A stretch of 64,000 bases of DNA from Parabacteroides faecis (GCF_014647375.1 NZ_BMPB01000012.1:186001-250000), one strand, 5' to 3'; counted from the first letter of the stretch, positions 54,783 to 63,965 are shown. The notes: generated by a model from the letters alone, not told the origin. Numbers and translations are program-made.

Positions 54783-56903
54783 ATGGGTCAATTATTATTA
54801 TATGTGAAAGCGGCAAGAATAAAATTCTTTTTGGGAATAACTGCCTGTTTGTTTGGTTTTCAGCCATATATCGAAGCTCAGCAATATGATGTGACTTTTG
54901 AATCGCTGTTGAACGAAATGACTGATCGTACAGTTGTCACAAAGAAGCCGGAGTTTCCGTACAAATCATTGCAGAATAGTAGTTATAACCGTGCTTCTGT
55001 GACACCGGACGATCCGGCAGGCTGGTTTGCGAATGGAGACCAGGGATTTGATCTGCGTAAAGAAATGAATAACGGTAAGGAGGAGTCTGTCTTAATGGAA
55101 TGTCATGGTCCCGGGGTATTGACCAGAATATGGACTCCCTTTTTTTATAAAGATTTCAATGATCGTCAAGGGCCGGATATTTTGATTTACCTGGATGGCG
55201 CTAAAGAACCAACGATACGGACCAATATGATCCGTCTGTTGACCGGTAAATCTTTTGCTCCAGAGCCTTTCGCTGTTTATACTTGCCGGGCCGGCGATCT
55301 GTATTTACCGATTCCGTTTGGAAAAAGCTGTAAAGTGACTGTCGAAGGGGATTCTTTTTTCTACATTATAAATTATAGGGCCTATTCCCCCAATGTGGAA
55401 GTTCAGACATTTCAGCCGGATTTTATGGACCGTTACCATGCTACAGTAGAGCAGGTTGGGGAAGAATTGAGAAATCCACCCCCTTTTACTAAAGGGGAAA
55501 AAGTCTGTTTTTCCGGTTCCGTAGGTAGTAAACGGACAGAGACTATCTTATTACCGGAAGGAACGTCCGCGATCCGTAATATGGAGTTTAAATTATCAGC
55601 AGAAAATTTACCGCAGGCTTTGCGTTCGACTGTTCTTGAGATAGTGTTCGATGATATACCGGCAGTCTGGTGTCCGTTAGGTGATTTTTTCGGAAATGTG
55701 AATGCAGTTGATCCTTACCGGACCTGGGAACGGGAAGTTCGCCAGGACGGAAGGATGGTTTGCCGTTGGATTATGCCGTACAAGAAAAAAGGAGAGATTC
55801 GTATCCATAACTATTCTTCGTTTCCTGTAACGTTGGAATCTGATCTGGTAGTTTCTCCCTGGAAATGGACGAACGATACCTATTATTTCCATGCGAACTG
55901 GTGGACAGATGAACCTTATTTGGCAAATCCGGTCCGTGACATGACCTTTGTCGAAGTAATAGGTGAAGGTATCCATGTTGGAGATAATTTTGCCGTTTTG
56001 AATCCATTGCCCTGGTGGTGGGGGGAAGGTGATGAAAAAATTTATATAGATGAGGATTTCGACCGTCGTTTCCCATCTCATTTCGGAACCGGGACAGAAG
56101 ATTATTATGGCTGGGCGGGTGGTGTTCATCCGAGTCGTGAAGATGAATTTTCAACTCCTTTCCTGGCGAATATCCGGGTAGGAGGAGAGACTCGGGGTTT
56201 TACCGGAGAAAATCCTCATACACGTGGGTATAACATTTGTACGAGAAGTCGTAGTCTGGATGCGATACCTTTTAATAGCCGGTTCAGGTTGGATATGGAG
56301 GCTTTTAATTTCTCTACAGGTCCGGATGCGATCCTGCAATATGCACTTACTTCTTTTTGGTACGGAAAAGAAGGGGCAACTCATAACAGGGTTCCGATGA
56401 TCGAGGCAGCAGCAAGTCCGGTTCCTCAGATAGAAGATTTGGAAAAGATAACTCAGACAAATAAATTCCGTATAAAAGATGCTGTTGAGTTGGAAGATAT
56501 ACAACCGGACTCTTTTTCTGACGGATTGATCTGTAAAGTTCAGGCGATGGATAATGATAAGGGTGATGCGAAATGGAGTATGGCAAAACAACTTTTAGCA
56601 GAAGCTAAAAATGTGGGCGATTATCTCTCTTTCCGTTTTGGAGAACAATATCATCCTAAAAAAGTCATTCTTTATCTGACTACTACCCCTGTCTCTGCTA
56701 AATTGAATATTTATATGAATAATAAATTGGTCATAGAGGATTGGGATGCTTACAGTCCGGATATCTTGAATAAAGAACTTGACTTGGGAGTACAGCAACC
56801 GGTGAACAATACATTTGAACTAAAAGTAGAAGTGTCCGGTAAAAATGAAAAGGCTTCCGCTTATCATTTCGGATTGGACTGCATTTTGTTTAAAGACAAT
56901 TAA
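54783..56903 (+). CDS. GH172 (DUF2961) glycosidase
   Basis: The 706-residue secreted protein (signal peptide to about residue 33, YIEAQ) has the DUF2961 fold, now GH172. Members are known to act on alpha-fructofuranosides or D-arabinofuranosides. Family blocks are MECHGPGVLTRIWTP and FGTGTEDYYGWAGG, which hold candidate catalytic Glu residues. A C-terminal beta-sandwich (about 585-706) is an added binding module. It follows SusCD of locus 3 and precedes an RbsD/FucU-like lipoprotein, consistent with degradation of a furanose-rich glycan. The exact substrate is not readable. Confidence 0.87.
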   Translation: MGQLLLYVKAARIKFFLGITACLFGFQPYIEAQQYDVTFESLLNEMTDRTVVTKKPEFPYKSLQNSSYNRASVTPDDPAGWFANGDQGFDLRKEMNNGKEESVLMECHGPGVLTRIWTPFFYKDFNDRQGPDILIYLDGAKEPTIRTNMIRLLTGKSFAPEPFAVYTCRAGDLYLPIPFGKSCKVTVEGDSFFYIINYRAYSPNVEVQTFQPDFMDRYHATVEQVGEELRNPPPFTKGEKVCFSGSVGSKRTETILLPEGTSAIRNMEFKLSAENLPQALRSTVLEIVFDDIPAVWCPLGDFFGNVNAVDPYRTWEREVRQDGRMVCRWIMPYKKKGEIRIHNYSSFPVTLESDLVVSPWKWTNDTYYFHANWWTDEPYLANPVRDMTFVEVIGEGIHVGDNFAVLNPLPWWWGEGDEKIYIDEDFDRRFPSHFGTGTEDYYGWAGGVHPSREDEFSTPFLANIRVGGETRGFTGENPHTRGYNICTRSRSLDAIPFNSRFRLDMEAFNFSTGPDAILQYALTSFWYGKEGATHNRVPMIEAAASPVPQIEDLEKITQTNKFRIKDAVELEDIQPDSFSDGLICKVQAMDNDKGDAKWSMAKQLLAEAKNVGDYLSFRFGEQYHPKKVILYLTTTPVSAKLNIYMNNKLVIEDWDAYSPDILNKELDLGVQQPVNNTFELKVEVSGKNEKASAYHFGLDCILFKDN

Positions 56904-56914
56904 ACTTATCGGAT

Positions 56915-57457
56915 ATGAAATATAGGAATTACCGGAGTTATATATTGATTGGTTTGTTGTTTCTTTTTCTGGAGGGATGTATTTCCAAACCGCTTTCCTG
57001 GAAAGATGAGTTGCATAAGGATATTTTTTTATTGGGACATCGTAACTGGATTGTTGTAACTGATATGGCTTATCCGTTGCAAAGCCAGGAAGGTATTAAA
57101 ACATTTTATACAGGAGAAGATTATCAGGATATATTGTCGTATGTTATGTCTGAAATAAATCAGACACCGCATATCAAGGCTACTATATATCAGGATCGGG
57201 AATTGATGTTTATGGAAGAACCGGATGCGCCCGGTGTGACGGAACTCCGGTTGCGTGCAGGGGATTTATTGGGTGATCGGTTGCAATATATACCTCATGA
57301 ACAGTTAATTTCCCGTTTGGATAGTGTAAGCCGTATTTTTAATGTGATCATATTGAAAAGTAATTTGACAATACCTTATACATCCACTTTTTTTGAGTTG
57401 GATTGCCGGTATTGGGATAATATCCGGCAGAAGGAATTGGAGAAGCGCATTCAATAA
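56915..57457 (+). CDS. RbsD/FucU-like lipoprotein
   Basis: The 180-residue protein has a lipobox LEGCIS with Cys22, so it should be anchored in the envelope. The mature part begins WKDELHKDIFLLGHRNWIVVTDMAYPLQ, which resembles the start of ribose pyranase RbsD and fucose mutarotase FucU (a Gly-His followed by an Asp, then a Pro-rich turn). These enzymes are normally cytoplasmic; an exported version would interconvert sugar anomers outside the inner membrane. It is 11 bp downstream of GH172, so it may process the released sugar. The assignment rests on motif resemblance. Confidence 0.6.
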   Translation: MKYRNYRSYILIGLLFLFLEGCISKPLSWKDELHKDIFLLGHRNWIVVTDMAYPLQSQEGIKTFYTGEDYQDILSYVMSEINQTPHIKATIYQDRELMFMEEPDAPGVTELRLRAGDLLGDRLQYIPHEQLISRLDSVSRIFNVIILKSNLTIPYTSTFFELDCRYWDNIRQKELEKRIQ

Positions 57458-57469
57458 GGTTGTGAAGAG

Positions 57470-57506
57470 TCCTCCGGAATGGATCCGGAGGATTTTCTTT
57501 TTTATT
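57470..57506 (+). terminator. Intrinsic terminator of locus 3
   Basis: TCCTCCGGA (57470-57478) pairs with TCCGGAGGA (57484-57492) around ATGGA, followed by TTTTCTTTTTTATT. Confidence 0.92.
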
Positions 57507-57951
57507 CTATCAGTTGTCCTTCCGAATCGAAGGTGAGTTTTACCTCATTATTATCCATTTTCAGTTCAAAAGTGTAGAACATACCTGCCGGTTTTTCTAT
57601 CGCATCCACTTCCAACACTTTATATTGATTATAAGCGGAGCTGGCCAGTTCATCCATGACGGCAACAGGTACATCTTCCGGACGGGTATCCCATTTAGTA
57701 CTGATCCATTCGTTCTTATCATTGAATAAAACCTCTTTGTCAAGATCCTTGTCTTTTATATCGACTTCTGTACCATTCTTTTCCTTGTCAAATTTCAGGA
57801 CTGTTGCCTGCGGATATTTTGTAGAGATAAAGTTTTGGAGAGCCTGCGGGATTTCGACGGTTTTATTTACTTTTTTCTGGTGGTCGTTGCAACTGATAAA
57901 TACTGAGATACAACATACGAGAATAGCTAAAACAGATAGTTTTTCTTTCAT
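57502..57951 (-). CDS. PepSY-like lipoprotein
   Basis: The 149-residue lipoprotein (lipobox FISCND, Cys21) has one PepSY-like domain (DUF2874-type). Its sequence, IPQALQNFISTKYPQATVLKFD, then EWISTKWD and IEKPAGMFYTFEL, closely matches the second domain of the neighbouring gene at 58074 (IPQAITDAINEMY, EWVSTEWD, IEKPAGTFYLFEL). It arose by duplication of that domain or is its source. It lies beyond a terminator (57984-58019), so it probably has its own promoter. Bacteroidetes PepSY-like proteins next to two-component systems are thought to sense or buffer envelope signals; the function is unknown. Confidence 0.8.
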   Translation of the reverse strand: MKEKLSVLAILVCCISVFISCNDHQKKVNKTVEIPQALQNFISTKYPQATVLKFDKEKNGTEVDIKDKDLDKEVLFNDKNEWISTKWDTRPEDVPVAVMDELASSAYNQYKVLEVDAIEKPAGMFYTFELKMDNNEVKLTFDSEGQLIE

Positions 57952-57983
57952 GACGTTTAATTTTAATTGTTTATAAAAGAAAA

Positions 57984-58019
57984 CACGAATACAATGGAGG
58001 TTCAGCCATTATATTCGTG
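57984..58019 (-). terminator. Intrinsic terminator of the PepSY-like operon
   Basis: On the minus strand CACGAATATAATGG pairs with CCATTGTATTCGTG with one U-G wobble and an 8-nt loop, followed by TTTTCTTTT. It follows the stop of the gene at 58074. Confidence 0.87.
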
Positions 58020-58073
58020 CAGTTTATTCTCGTAAGAAACAAATTCACTCTATACAAAGTTCTTTTTACATTG

Positions 58074-58922
58074 TTAATCTTTACGGACGTTTTCGATCTT
58101 ACCTTCGGCACTGATCATTACTTCGACATCTTTATCTCCTTGTTCCAGTTCAAACAAGTAGAAAGTACCTGCCGGTTTTTCGATCTGGTCTATATCGTCG
58201 ATCCGGTAATTTTTATATTCGGAAGTTTTGAGTGCATCCATGACGATTGCCGGTACTTTATCTTCTGTGATGTCCCATTCCGTAGAAACCCATTCATTGT
58301 TTGAATTAAAATAGACATCTTTATAAATACCGTTGTGCAGGATGTCGACTTCAAAACCGGTCTTTTCCTGGTCGAACTCAACTATGGTCGCGCCTGCATA
58401 CATTTCGTTGATAGCGTCAGTGATAGCTTGCGGAATAGTTACGGGCTGGAAGTTATTGTTATCATTAATAGAATCGTCAACGACTTTTATAAGCGTACCG
58501 TCTTCTGTGTAATACAGGTCAACTTCTTTTTCGCCCTGCTCTGCTTCGATCACATACACTGTAGCGGCATTGGAACGTTCGAGTTTATCGTATTCAGTGT
58601 ATTTCCAGTCTTTATATTCATTTGCTTTCAGGCTTAGACGTATATCTTCAGGTAGCAAACCGAAATTAATCTCAGTCTTGGTCATCAGCCAGTTGCCTTT
58701 ATTATCGAACCAGGCTTCAGTATCATTTCCGCCCAAATGGAAATCTGCAACCTCGTAGCCGTTCTTTGTTTCCCATTCCACTTTTCCGGCATCCGGATAT
58801 TTGGTTTCGAATGCTTTTGTGACGGTTTGGTCGGGCAGATAATTGTTGTCATCGTCATCGCAGCTCGTGAAAGTTAACAAGCCGCACATCGCTAGTGCTA
58901 ATACTGATAATTTTGTTTTCAT
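58074..58922 (-). CDS. Two-domain PepSY-like lipoprotein
   Basis: The 282-residue lipoprotein (lipobox FTSCDD, Cys21, followed by an acidic run) carries two PepSY-like domains in tandem (about 30-145 and 160-280). The second is closely related to the separate protein encoded at 57502; the first is more divergent (AFETKYPDAGKVEWETKNGY). The acidic residues after the Cys are typical of surface-export signals in Bacteroidetes lipoproteins. It is probably transcribed with the kinase and regulator upstream, spaced 23 bp from the next gene. Confidence 0.82.
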   Translation of the reverse strand: MKTKLSVLALAMCGLLTFTSCDDDDNNYLPDQTVTKAFETKYPDAGKVEWETKNGYEVADFHLGGNDTEAWFDNKGNWLMTKTEINFGLLPEDIRLSLKANEYKDWKYTEYDKLERSNAATVYVIEAEQGEKEVDLYYTEDGTLIKVVDDSINDNNNFQPVTIPQAITDAINEMYAGATIVEFDQEKTGFEVDILHNGIYKDVYFNSNNEWVSTEWDITEDKVPAIVMDALKTSEYKNYRIDDIDQIEKPAGTFYLFELEQGDKDVEVMISAEGKIENVRKD

Positions 58923-58945
58923 ATTTATTTCTTTTTGTTGTGTTA

Positions 58946-59386
58946 TTAATCGAACTTTTTGAAATTTCCGTTACGGTCGAACTTGAGTTCCAGATCATTA
59001 TTTAGTTTAACTTCATATTCGCGTGTATCTTTATCTACAGAAATAACCGTGTTATCGGGGAAATTCTTCCTGATATAACCGGCTATCCTTTCCGGCAGGA
59101 CTCCTAATGGGATGGAAGAATGGCGCGCTTCAATCTCTTTCCATTCACCGGATTTGTCGAACTCTACGTTTACTCCGTTTGTCAGGATCACATCGTATCC
59201 TTTGGTACCTAACAAATTGCTCTCTATCTTAATATGCGAGATCTCTGTCTGTCCGAAGTTGGCAGAGATGAAATTACGACATACAGAGGGCAATACAGAC
59301 TTGTCTCTTGTTATTTTTTCGTTGTCTGCGAAAATAGCCATTGTCGATAATAACAGGCTGACCATAATTAATCCTAACTTCTTCAT
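58946..59386 (-). CDS. Secreted PepSY-like protein
   Basis: The 146-residue protein has a cleavable signal peptide (about 1-20, ending TMAIFA) and one PepSY-like domain (VCRNFISANFGQTEISHIK, GVNVEFDKSGEWKEIEAR, NDLELKFDRNGNFKKFD). Unlike its two neighbours it has no lipobox and should be a soluble periplasmic protein. It lies 67 bp downstream of the histidine kinase. Confidence 0.82.
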   Translation of the reverse strand: MKKLGLIMVSLLLSTMAIFADNEKITRDKSVLPSVCRNFISANFGQTEISHIKIESNLLGTKGYDVILTNGVNVEFDKSGEWKEIEARHSSIPLGVLPERIAGYIRKNFPDNTVISVDKDTREYEVKLNNDLELKFDRNGNFKKFD

Positions 59387-59453
59387 AATATTCTTCTTTT
59401 AATTTATACTGCAAAGAAAAAGGAACATTTGGGAAAGATTTGGGAAAAACAGA

Positions 59454-60722
59454 TCATTTGAATGTTAAAATGAATTGGTGTAAGCCATTATACTCATATT
59501 TTATTTTTATTCCGTAGATGGATGCAATCGATTTAACGATGGCCAGTCCCAGTCCTGTCGATTCTTTCTTATGCGTTTGTTTCTCGAAACGGTTGAATAA
59601 GGTTGCCTCATTCAGTCCGGGACTGTCGCTGTTGTTTGCAATTGTCAGTGTCCGGTTAGTTACAGTCAGGATGATCGATCCGTTTTCTTTATTGTGTACG
59701 AATGCGTTCTTTAACAGATTGCTGATCAGGGTTGAAGCCAGCGATTCATTCATCGTGCACATCAAAGCGCCGGTTTCCGTATAAGTGACATGTATATTTT
59801 TATGCTCATACATCTCCTTGAAATCCGGCAGATATTTGTTGATCAACTGGTTGATCTCTATTTCGGATGTATCAGGAAACTGTTTATTGTCGATACGGGA
59901 AAGAAGCAGTAGCGATCTATTCATCTTAATAATACCCCGGAGGGTATGATTGATCCCGGCTATTTCAATCAGTTGTTCTTCTGTACAATCCGGATTTTCA
60001 CTAAGAAGTTCCAGTTTATTCATACAGATAGCCAACGGTGTCTGTAGTTCGTGGGAGGCATTTTCAACGAACTGTTTTTGCTGATTGTACATTTCCGTAC
60101 TCCGGTTCATGGTTGTCTGGATTGCCTGATTCAGAATTTTAAATTCCTCTACTTTGGTTTCATTCACCAAAGGAGTCGGTTGTTTTCCCAGTCTGTACTC
60201 TTTCAGCCATTTGATCAATGTATAAAGAGGGCGGAAACTGGTTCTGAATACGAAATGAGATACCAGTAAAATACAGCACAATAAGCTGGCATAAAGGATT
60301 ATAATACTCCAGAAAATAGCTTCTGCCATATCCTCCTTCTCCAATGTGGACGTTTCGATCGTCAGTTCATAATATTTCCGGTCGGCTGTCATGAACCAGG
60401 TACGCAGTACCCGTACAGGTTCATATTCCATCTCTATTTCTATATAAGTTGTCGAGTCGAAAAATTCATCTTTATCCAGATCTGCTTCCTGTTCAGGGAC
60501 TTCACGGATATAGTATTTGGTCATGATGTCCACATGGTCACGTAAAAGTGTACTGTCGGCAAGTACTGTCTTGATGATGATTTCCTTATAATTCTCCAGG
60601 CTGTCGTTGGTCTCGTCGTCTATTTCGTGCATGATGGCAAAATAGAAACAACATGCCCAGGCCGTCAGAATAAGTAGTAACGGGATAGACAGGTTACGGA
60701 ATGTATAATGGATCAGTTTCAT
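59454..60722 (-). CDS. Sensor histidine kinase, OmpR-partner type
   Basis: The 422-residue membrane kinase has helix 1 (about 12-31), a periplasmic sensor of about 105 residues, helix 2 (about 137-159) and a short linker. The HisKA helix carries H224 in NASHELQTPL, and the HATPase has NLLKNAFVHN and STGLGLAIVKS. It phosphorylates the regulator encoded 4 bp upstream. The periplasmic part may interact with the PepSY-like proteins that follow on the same strand; that is inference from gene order. Confidence 0.94.
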   Translation of the reverse strand: MKLIHYTFRNLSIPLLLILTAWACCFYFAIMHEIDDETNDSLENYKEIIIKTVLADSTLLRDHVDIMTKYYIREVPEQEADLDKDEFFDSTTYIEIEMEYEPVRVLRTWFMTADRKYYELTIETSTLEKEDMAEAIFWSIIILYASLLCCILLVSHFVFRTSFRPLYTLIKWLKEYRLGKQPTPLVNETKVEEFKILNQAIQTTMNRSTEMYNQQKQFVENASHELQTPLAICMNKLELLSENPDCTEEQLIEIAGINHTLRGIIKMNRSLLLLSRIDNKQFPDTSEIEINQLINKYLPDFKEMYEHKNIHVTYTETGALMCTMNESLASTLISNLLKNAFVHNKENGSIILTVTNRTLTIANNSDSPGLNEATLFNRFEKQTHKKESTGLGLAIVKSIASIYGIKIKYEYNGLHQFILTFK

Positions 60723-60726
60723 GGAG

Positions 60727-61407
60727 TTATTCTTCGTTTATCATTTTGTAGCCATAACCGTATACTGCTTTTATTTCTGCGGTAGCCCCGGCCGATTTCA
60801 GTTTCTTACGCAGGTTCTTGACCTGGCTGTAGATAAAGTCGAAGCTATCTGCCTGGTCGATATAATCTCCCCAGATAGATTCGGCGAGGGCGCCTTTGCT
60901 GATCAGGCGGTCGGGATTCGTGACAAAATAATACAGCAGGTCGAACTCTTTCCGGTTCAGAACCAACTCTTCATCATTAATATATACGGCATGACGGTCC
61001 GGATAGACAGTAATGTTAGCCAGATTGATATGCAGTTCGCCGTCTTGTTGTTTCCGGCGGATGATACATTTGATACGCGCATTCAGTTCTGCCAGATGGA
61101 AAGGCTTCGTCAGATAGTCGTCGGCACCGAGGTCGAGACCGGTCACTTTATCTTCGATTGAATCTTTGGCGGAAACGATGATCACGCTGTCTTTCTTCCG
61201 CATCTTTTTCAGTTCTTCCAGCAGGTCGAGGCCGCTACCCCCCGGTAGCATGATATCCAGCACGATACAGTCGTAATCATAATCATTGATCTTCAGCAAT
61301 GCTTCATGATAGTTGGCTGCACTTTCCACGACATAACGTTCCTTTTCCAGCGAACGGATCATTACTTCACGTAAAGAATCTTCATCTTCTACAATCAGGA
61401 TTTTCAT
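60727..61407 (-). CDS. OmpR/PhoB-type response regulator
   Basis: The 226-residue DNA-binding regulator has receiver acids E7-D8, phospho-acceptor D51 (IVLDIMLPGGSG) and Lys in YLTKPF. A winged-helix domain (about 130-222) includes VLNRKEFDLLYYFVTNPDRL and VKNLRKKLKSAG. It is the first gene of the kinase/PepSY operon, divergent from the sigma operon starting at 61505. Confidence 0.95.
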   Translation of the reverse strand: MKILIVEDEDSLREVMIRSLEKERYVVESAANYHEALLKINDYDYDCIVLDIMLPGGSGLDLLEELKKMRKKDSVIIVSAKDSIEDKVTGLDLGADDYLTKPFHLAELNARIKCIIRRKQQDGELHINLANITVYPDRHAVYINDEELVLNRKEFDLLYYFVTNPDRLISKGALAESIWGDYIDQADSFDFIYSQVKNLRKKLKSAGATAEIKAVYGYGYKMINEE

Positions 61408-61504
61408 GAGCTATCTTGTTTGTTTACAAAGTTATGCAATAATTCTGGCAAAAAACTGGAATATTCATGTTATGTTTTCTTTCCTTTGCCGTCATATAAA
61501 CAGA

Positions 61505-62014
61505 ATGGAACTCGAAACGTTTAAAATAACCGTCATACCACTCCGGGATAAGCTGATCAACTTTTCCCTGAAACTGATACAGGAAAAGGCCGATGCCGAG
61601 GATATCGTGCAGGAGGCTTTTTTGAAGCTGTGGTATATCCGTGAGAAGCTGGACGGTTATCATAGTGTGGAAGCACTGGCGATGCAGGTGACCAAGAATC
61701 TGGCTTTAGATAAACTGCGTGCCCGTCGTCCGGAAGGTCCCGATATAACCAGTCTCGCGTTGGACTCCGGATACAGGCCGCCGGACGAGCAGCTGGAACA
61801 ACAGGATGCCGCAGCCCGGATCCGGCAACTGATCAGCCAATTGCCGACACTTCAGCAGACTATTATCCGGATGAAAGACGTAGAAGGCTATGAACTGGCG
61901 GAGATCGCCGAAATAACAGGCACACAGATCGAAGCGGTCAGGGTAAACCTTTCGAGAGCCAGAAAGAAGATACGGGAACAATTTTTACAGTTAAACAAAC
62001 AGGAGCAATTATGA
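61505..62014 (+). CDS. ECF sigma factor
   Basis: The protein has 169 residues from the ATG at 61505. The frame is open to 61406, overlapping the divergent regulator, but MELETFKI gives the normal region 2 start. Region 2 has ADAEDIVQEAFLKLWYIREK, region 4 LPTLQQTIIRMKDVEGYELAEIAEI. The next gene overlaps by 4 bp (ATGA) and encodes a membrane protein that is probably its anti-sigma factor. Unlike the three Sus-linked sigma genes it has no FecR or SusC beside it. Confidence 0.93.
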   Translation: MELETFKITVIPLRDKLINFSLKLIQEKADAEDIVQEAFLKLWYIREKLDGYHSVEALAMQVTKNLALDKLRARRPEGPDITSLALDSGYRPPDEQLEQQDAAARIRQLISQLPTLQQTIIRMKDVEGYELAEIAEITGTQIEAVRVNLSRARKKIREQFLQLNKQEQL

Positions 62015-62538
62015 ATATAGAAGAATTATTGGATCGGTATTTTGAAGGAGAGACCTCGGCCGATGAGGAGCGGGAACTTCGCCGTTTCTTTGCTTCGGAC
62101 CATGTTCCGGATCATTTATCCGCTTACAGACCTATGTTCGCTTATTTCGATGAGGAGATTGCGGAAGGGAAAGACAAGGCGGAGGAGATATGGTCGGAGA
62201 TCGCTCCCGGGGTAATTCAGGAACGGTATTTCCGGTTAAGTCGCAGGTCGGTGGTCTATATTCTTTCGACGGTAGCCGCTTGTGTACTGGCATTCCTGGG
62301 AATCAGCCAGTTATTATATCCTGCAGACCCGTGCTTTTGTTCTGATAATTACGTAGTGATAAACGGACGGTGCTATACCGATATACATAAAGTACGCTTT
62401 TCCGCTTTCGAGGCATTGCATGAGGTGGCCACTCCTGCGGATGAATATTTCCCCGAAGAGGATAGCGATGCGGCAGACCGCCGGCTTATAGATAACCAGT
62501 TAAAGGAACTAGGTTCCATTTTTAGTGATGACGAATAA
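62011..62538 (+). CDS. Putative anti-sigma factor with one membrane helix
   Basis: The 175-residue protein has a cytoplasmic N-terminal part with ELLDRYFEGETSADEERELRRFF, as found in many Bacteroidetes anti-sigma factors. One helix (about 88-110) and a short acidic periplasmic tail (SDDE at the end) follow. It has no FecR domain and no zinc-binding HxxxCxxC. The 4-bp overlap with the sigma gene and the N-terminal motif support the role. Confidence 0.7.
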   Translation: MNIEELLDRYFEGETSADEERELRRFFASDHVPDHLSAYRPMFAYFDEEIAEGKDKAEEIWSEIAPGVIQERYFRLSRRSVVYILSTVAACVLAFLGISQLLYPADPCFCSDNYVVINGRCYTDIHKVRFSAFEALHEVATPADEYFPEEDSDAADRRLIDNQLKELGSIFSDDE

Positions 62539-62550
62539 AAATATGTTGCG

Positions 62551-63024
62551 ATGAAACAGATAAAATACACATTATTAGTATGGCTGGCAGCCCTGATCCT
62601 GTTTCCTGCCGGTGCCGGAGCAACGGAGACAGCTGTGATGCAGAAAGATCTGAAGATACAGGACGTTTTCCAACGTTACGGACGGAAGAAGAATGTGACG
62701 ATGGTGGAACTGTCGAACGAGATGCTTGAAACTTATGGGATGACCCGTTATAAAAGTATCACGATCAAGAATGATCCGGAAGCTCTGAACTTTACCCGGC
62801 AATGCCTGGAAGCCGATCAGAAAGGGGCCCGCAAAATCAAGGAGGTAACCGATGATGGCGGCGTTATCTCCGCTTATTATCAGTTACCGGGTAAAGAAGC
62901 CGACATAAATCGTTTTGTCCTCTTCAAGGTCAATGCGAAAGGAGTAATCACTCTGGTCTATATCGAAGGAGATCTGGATAGTGACGACCTGATCACGATT
63001 CTGTTCACTAAAAAAGATTTATAA
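62551..63024 (+). CDS. Small secreted protein, DUF4252-like
   Basis: The 157-residue protein has a signal peptide (about 1-24, ending AGAGA). The mature part has VFQRYGRKKNVTMVELSNEML, KNDPEALNFTRQCL and the ending VYIEGDLDSDDLITILF, which resembles the DUF4252 family often encoded beside ECF sigma genes in Bacteroidetes. Function is unknown. It lies 12 bp after the putative anti-sigma gene. Confidence 0.6.
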   Translation: MKQIKYTLLVWLAALILFPAGAGATETAVMQKDLKIQDVFQRYGRKKNVTMVELSNEMLETYGMTRYKSITIKNDPEALNFTRQCLEADQKGARKIKEVTDDGGVISAYYQLPGKEADINRFVLFKVNAKGVITLVYIEGDLDSDDLITILFTKKDL

Positions 63025-63044
63025 ACGAATAAAACAATACAAAG

Positions 63045-63932
63045 ATGAAAAGATTATTACTGATCATAGCAGCCTGTTTTCCTGTAATGGGCTTGCTGGC
63101 AGCAGAAGTTGAACCGATGCCGACCGATACGGTCATTACATTGGAAAAGAAACGTATAGAAGTAAAGGATAACGGAGACCGATTGAAAGTCCGTGTGTAT
63201 GAACTGTCTGAAGAGGGAGAGGCCATAGACGATGAGATGGTTTTTGAAGGGCAATATCGTGACGGTCGTGTGTACGAACGCCGTAAACATATCAAGACGT
63301 TGAACATTCCTGTTCCTACCTGGGACAGAGATTTCTCTGCTCATTGGGCTGGTTTCGGTATGGGCTTTAATAGCTTTACCGGCGATGATATCTCTCTGCG
63401 AAAAGGAAAATCGCTGGAATATAACCTGAATTTTATAGAATTCAGTTTCCCTTTCTCCCGTTATAACTGGGCGTTGGTAACAGGAGCCGGTTTGCGCTGG
63501 AACCGATACCGTATAGATGAAAATGCCCATTTTCAGGAAGTGGATGGTGTCACCCGATTAGTTCCTGCTGCCGAAGGTATTGTTTATAAAAAGAGCAAAC
63601 TGAATACGACCAGTCTTACCATTCCGGTATTACTCGAATGGCAGACACCGAAGAAAAGGCATAAACCTCGTTTCTTCGTCTCCGGTGGTGTTGTGGGTGT
63701 CATCAAGACAACCTCTTCTTCCAAAGTCGTTTACGACGACGAACGGGGAAAGACTAAAAAGCAGAAGATGGATGGCGGTATGAACCTGCGGCCTGTGACT
63801 ATGGACCTTCTTTTTCAGGCCGGTGTCGGTTGTATAGGTGCTTACTTTAAATACTCACCCATTGAAATGTTTGAGAATAATAAAGGTCCGGCACTTCATC
63901 CGATTTCTTTCGGGTTGCAACTACACTTATAA
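63045..63932 (+). CDS. Outer-membrane beta-barrel protein
   Basis: The 295-residue protein has a signal peptide (about 1-19) and an N-terminal soluble segment (about 20-95). Alternating amphipathic strands follow (YNLNFIEFSFPFSRYNWALV, TTSLTIPVLLEWQ, RFFVSGGVVGVI), closing with ISFGLQLHL. This fits a PorT-like 8-strand barrel. As the last gene of the sigma operon it is a probable target of envelope regulation. Confidence 0.78.
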   Translation: MKRLLLIIAACFPVMGLLAAEVEPMPTDTVITLEKKRIEVKDNGDRLKVRVYELSEEGEAIDDEMVFEGQYRDGRVYERRKHIKTLNIPVPTWDRDFSAHWAGFGMGFNSFTGDDISLRKGKSLEYNLNFIEFSFPFSRYNWALVTGAGLRWNRYRIDENAHFQEVDGVTRLVPAAEGIVYKKSKLNTTSLTIPVLLEWQTPKKRHKPRFFVSGGVVGVIKTTSSSKVVYDDERGKTKKQKMDGGMNLRPVTMDLLFQAGVGCIGAYFKYSPIEMFENNKGPALHPISFGLQLHL

Positions 63933-63965
63933 CATAATTTTAACCAATATATTTGTTTGATGTGC

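Noticed and set aside
61406-61504. N-terminal extension of the sigma factor
   Set aside because: It overlaps the divergent regulator gene and does not resemble region 1 or 2.
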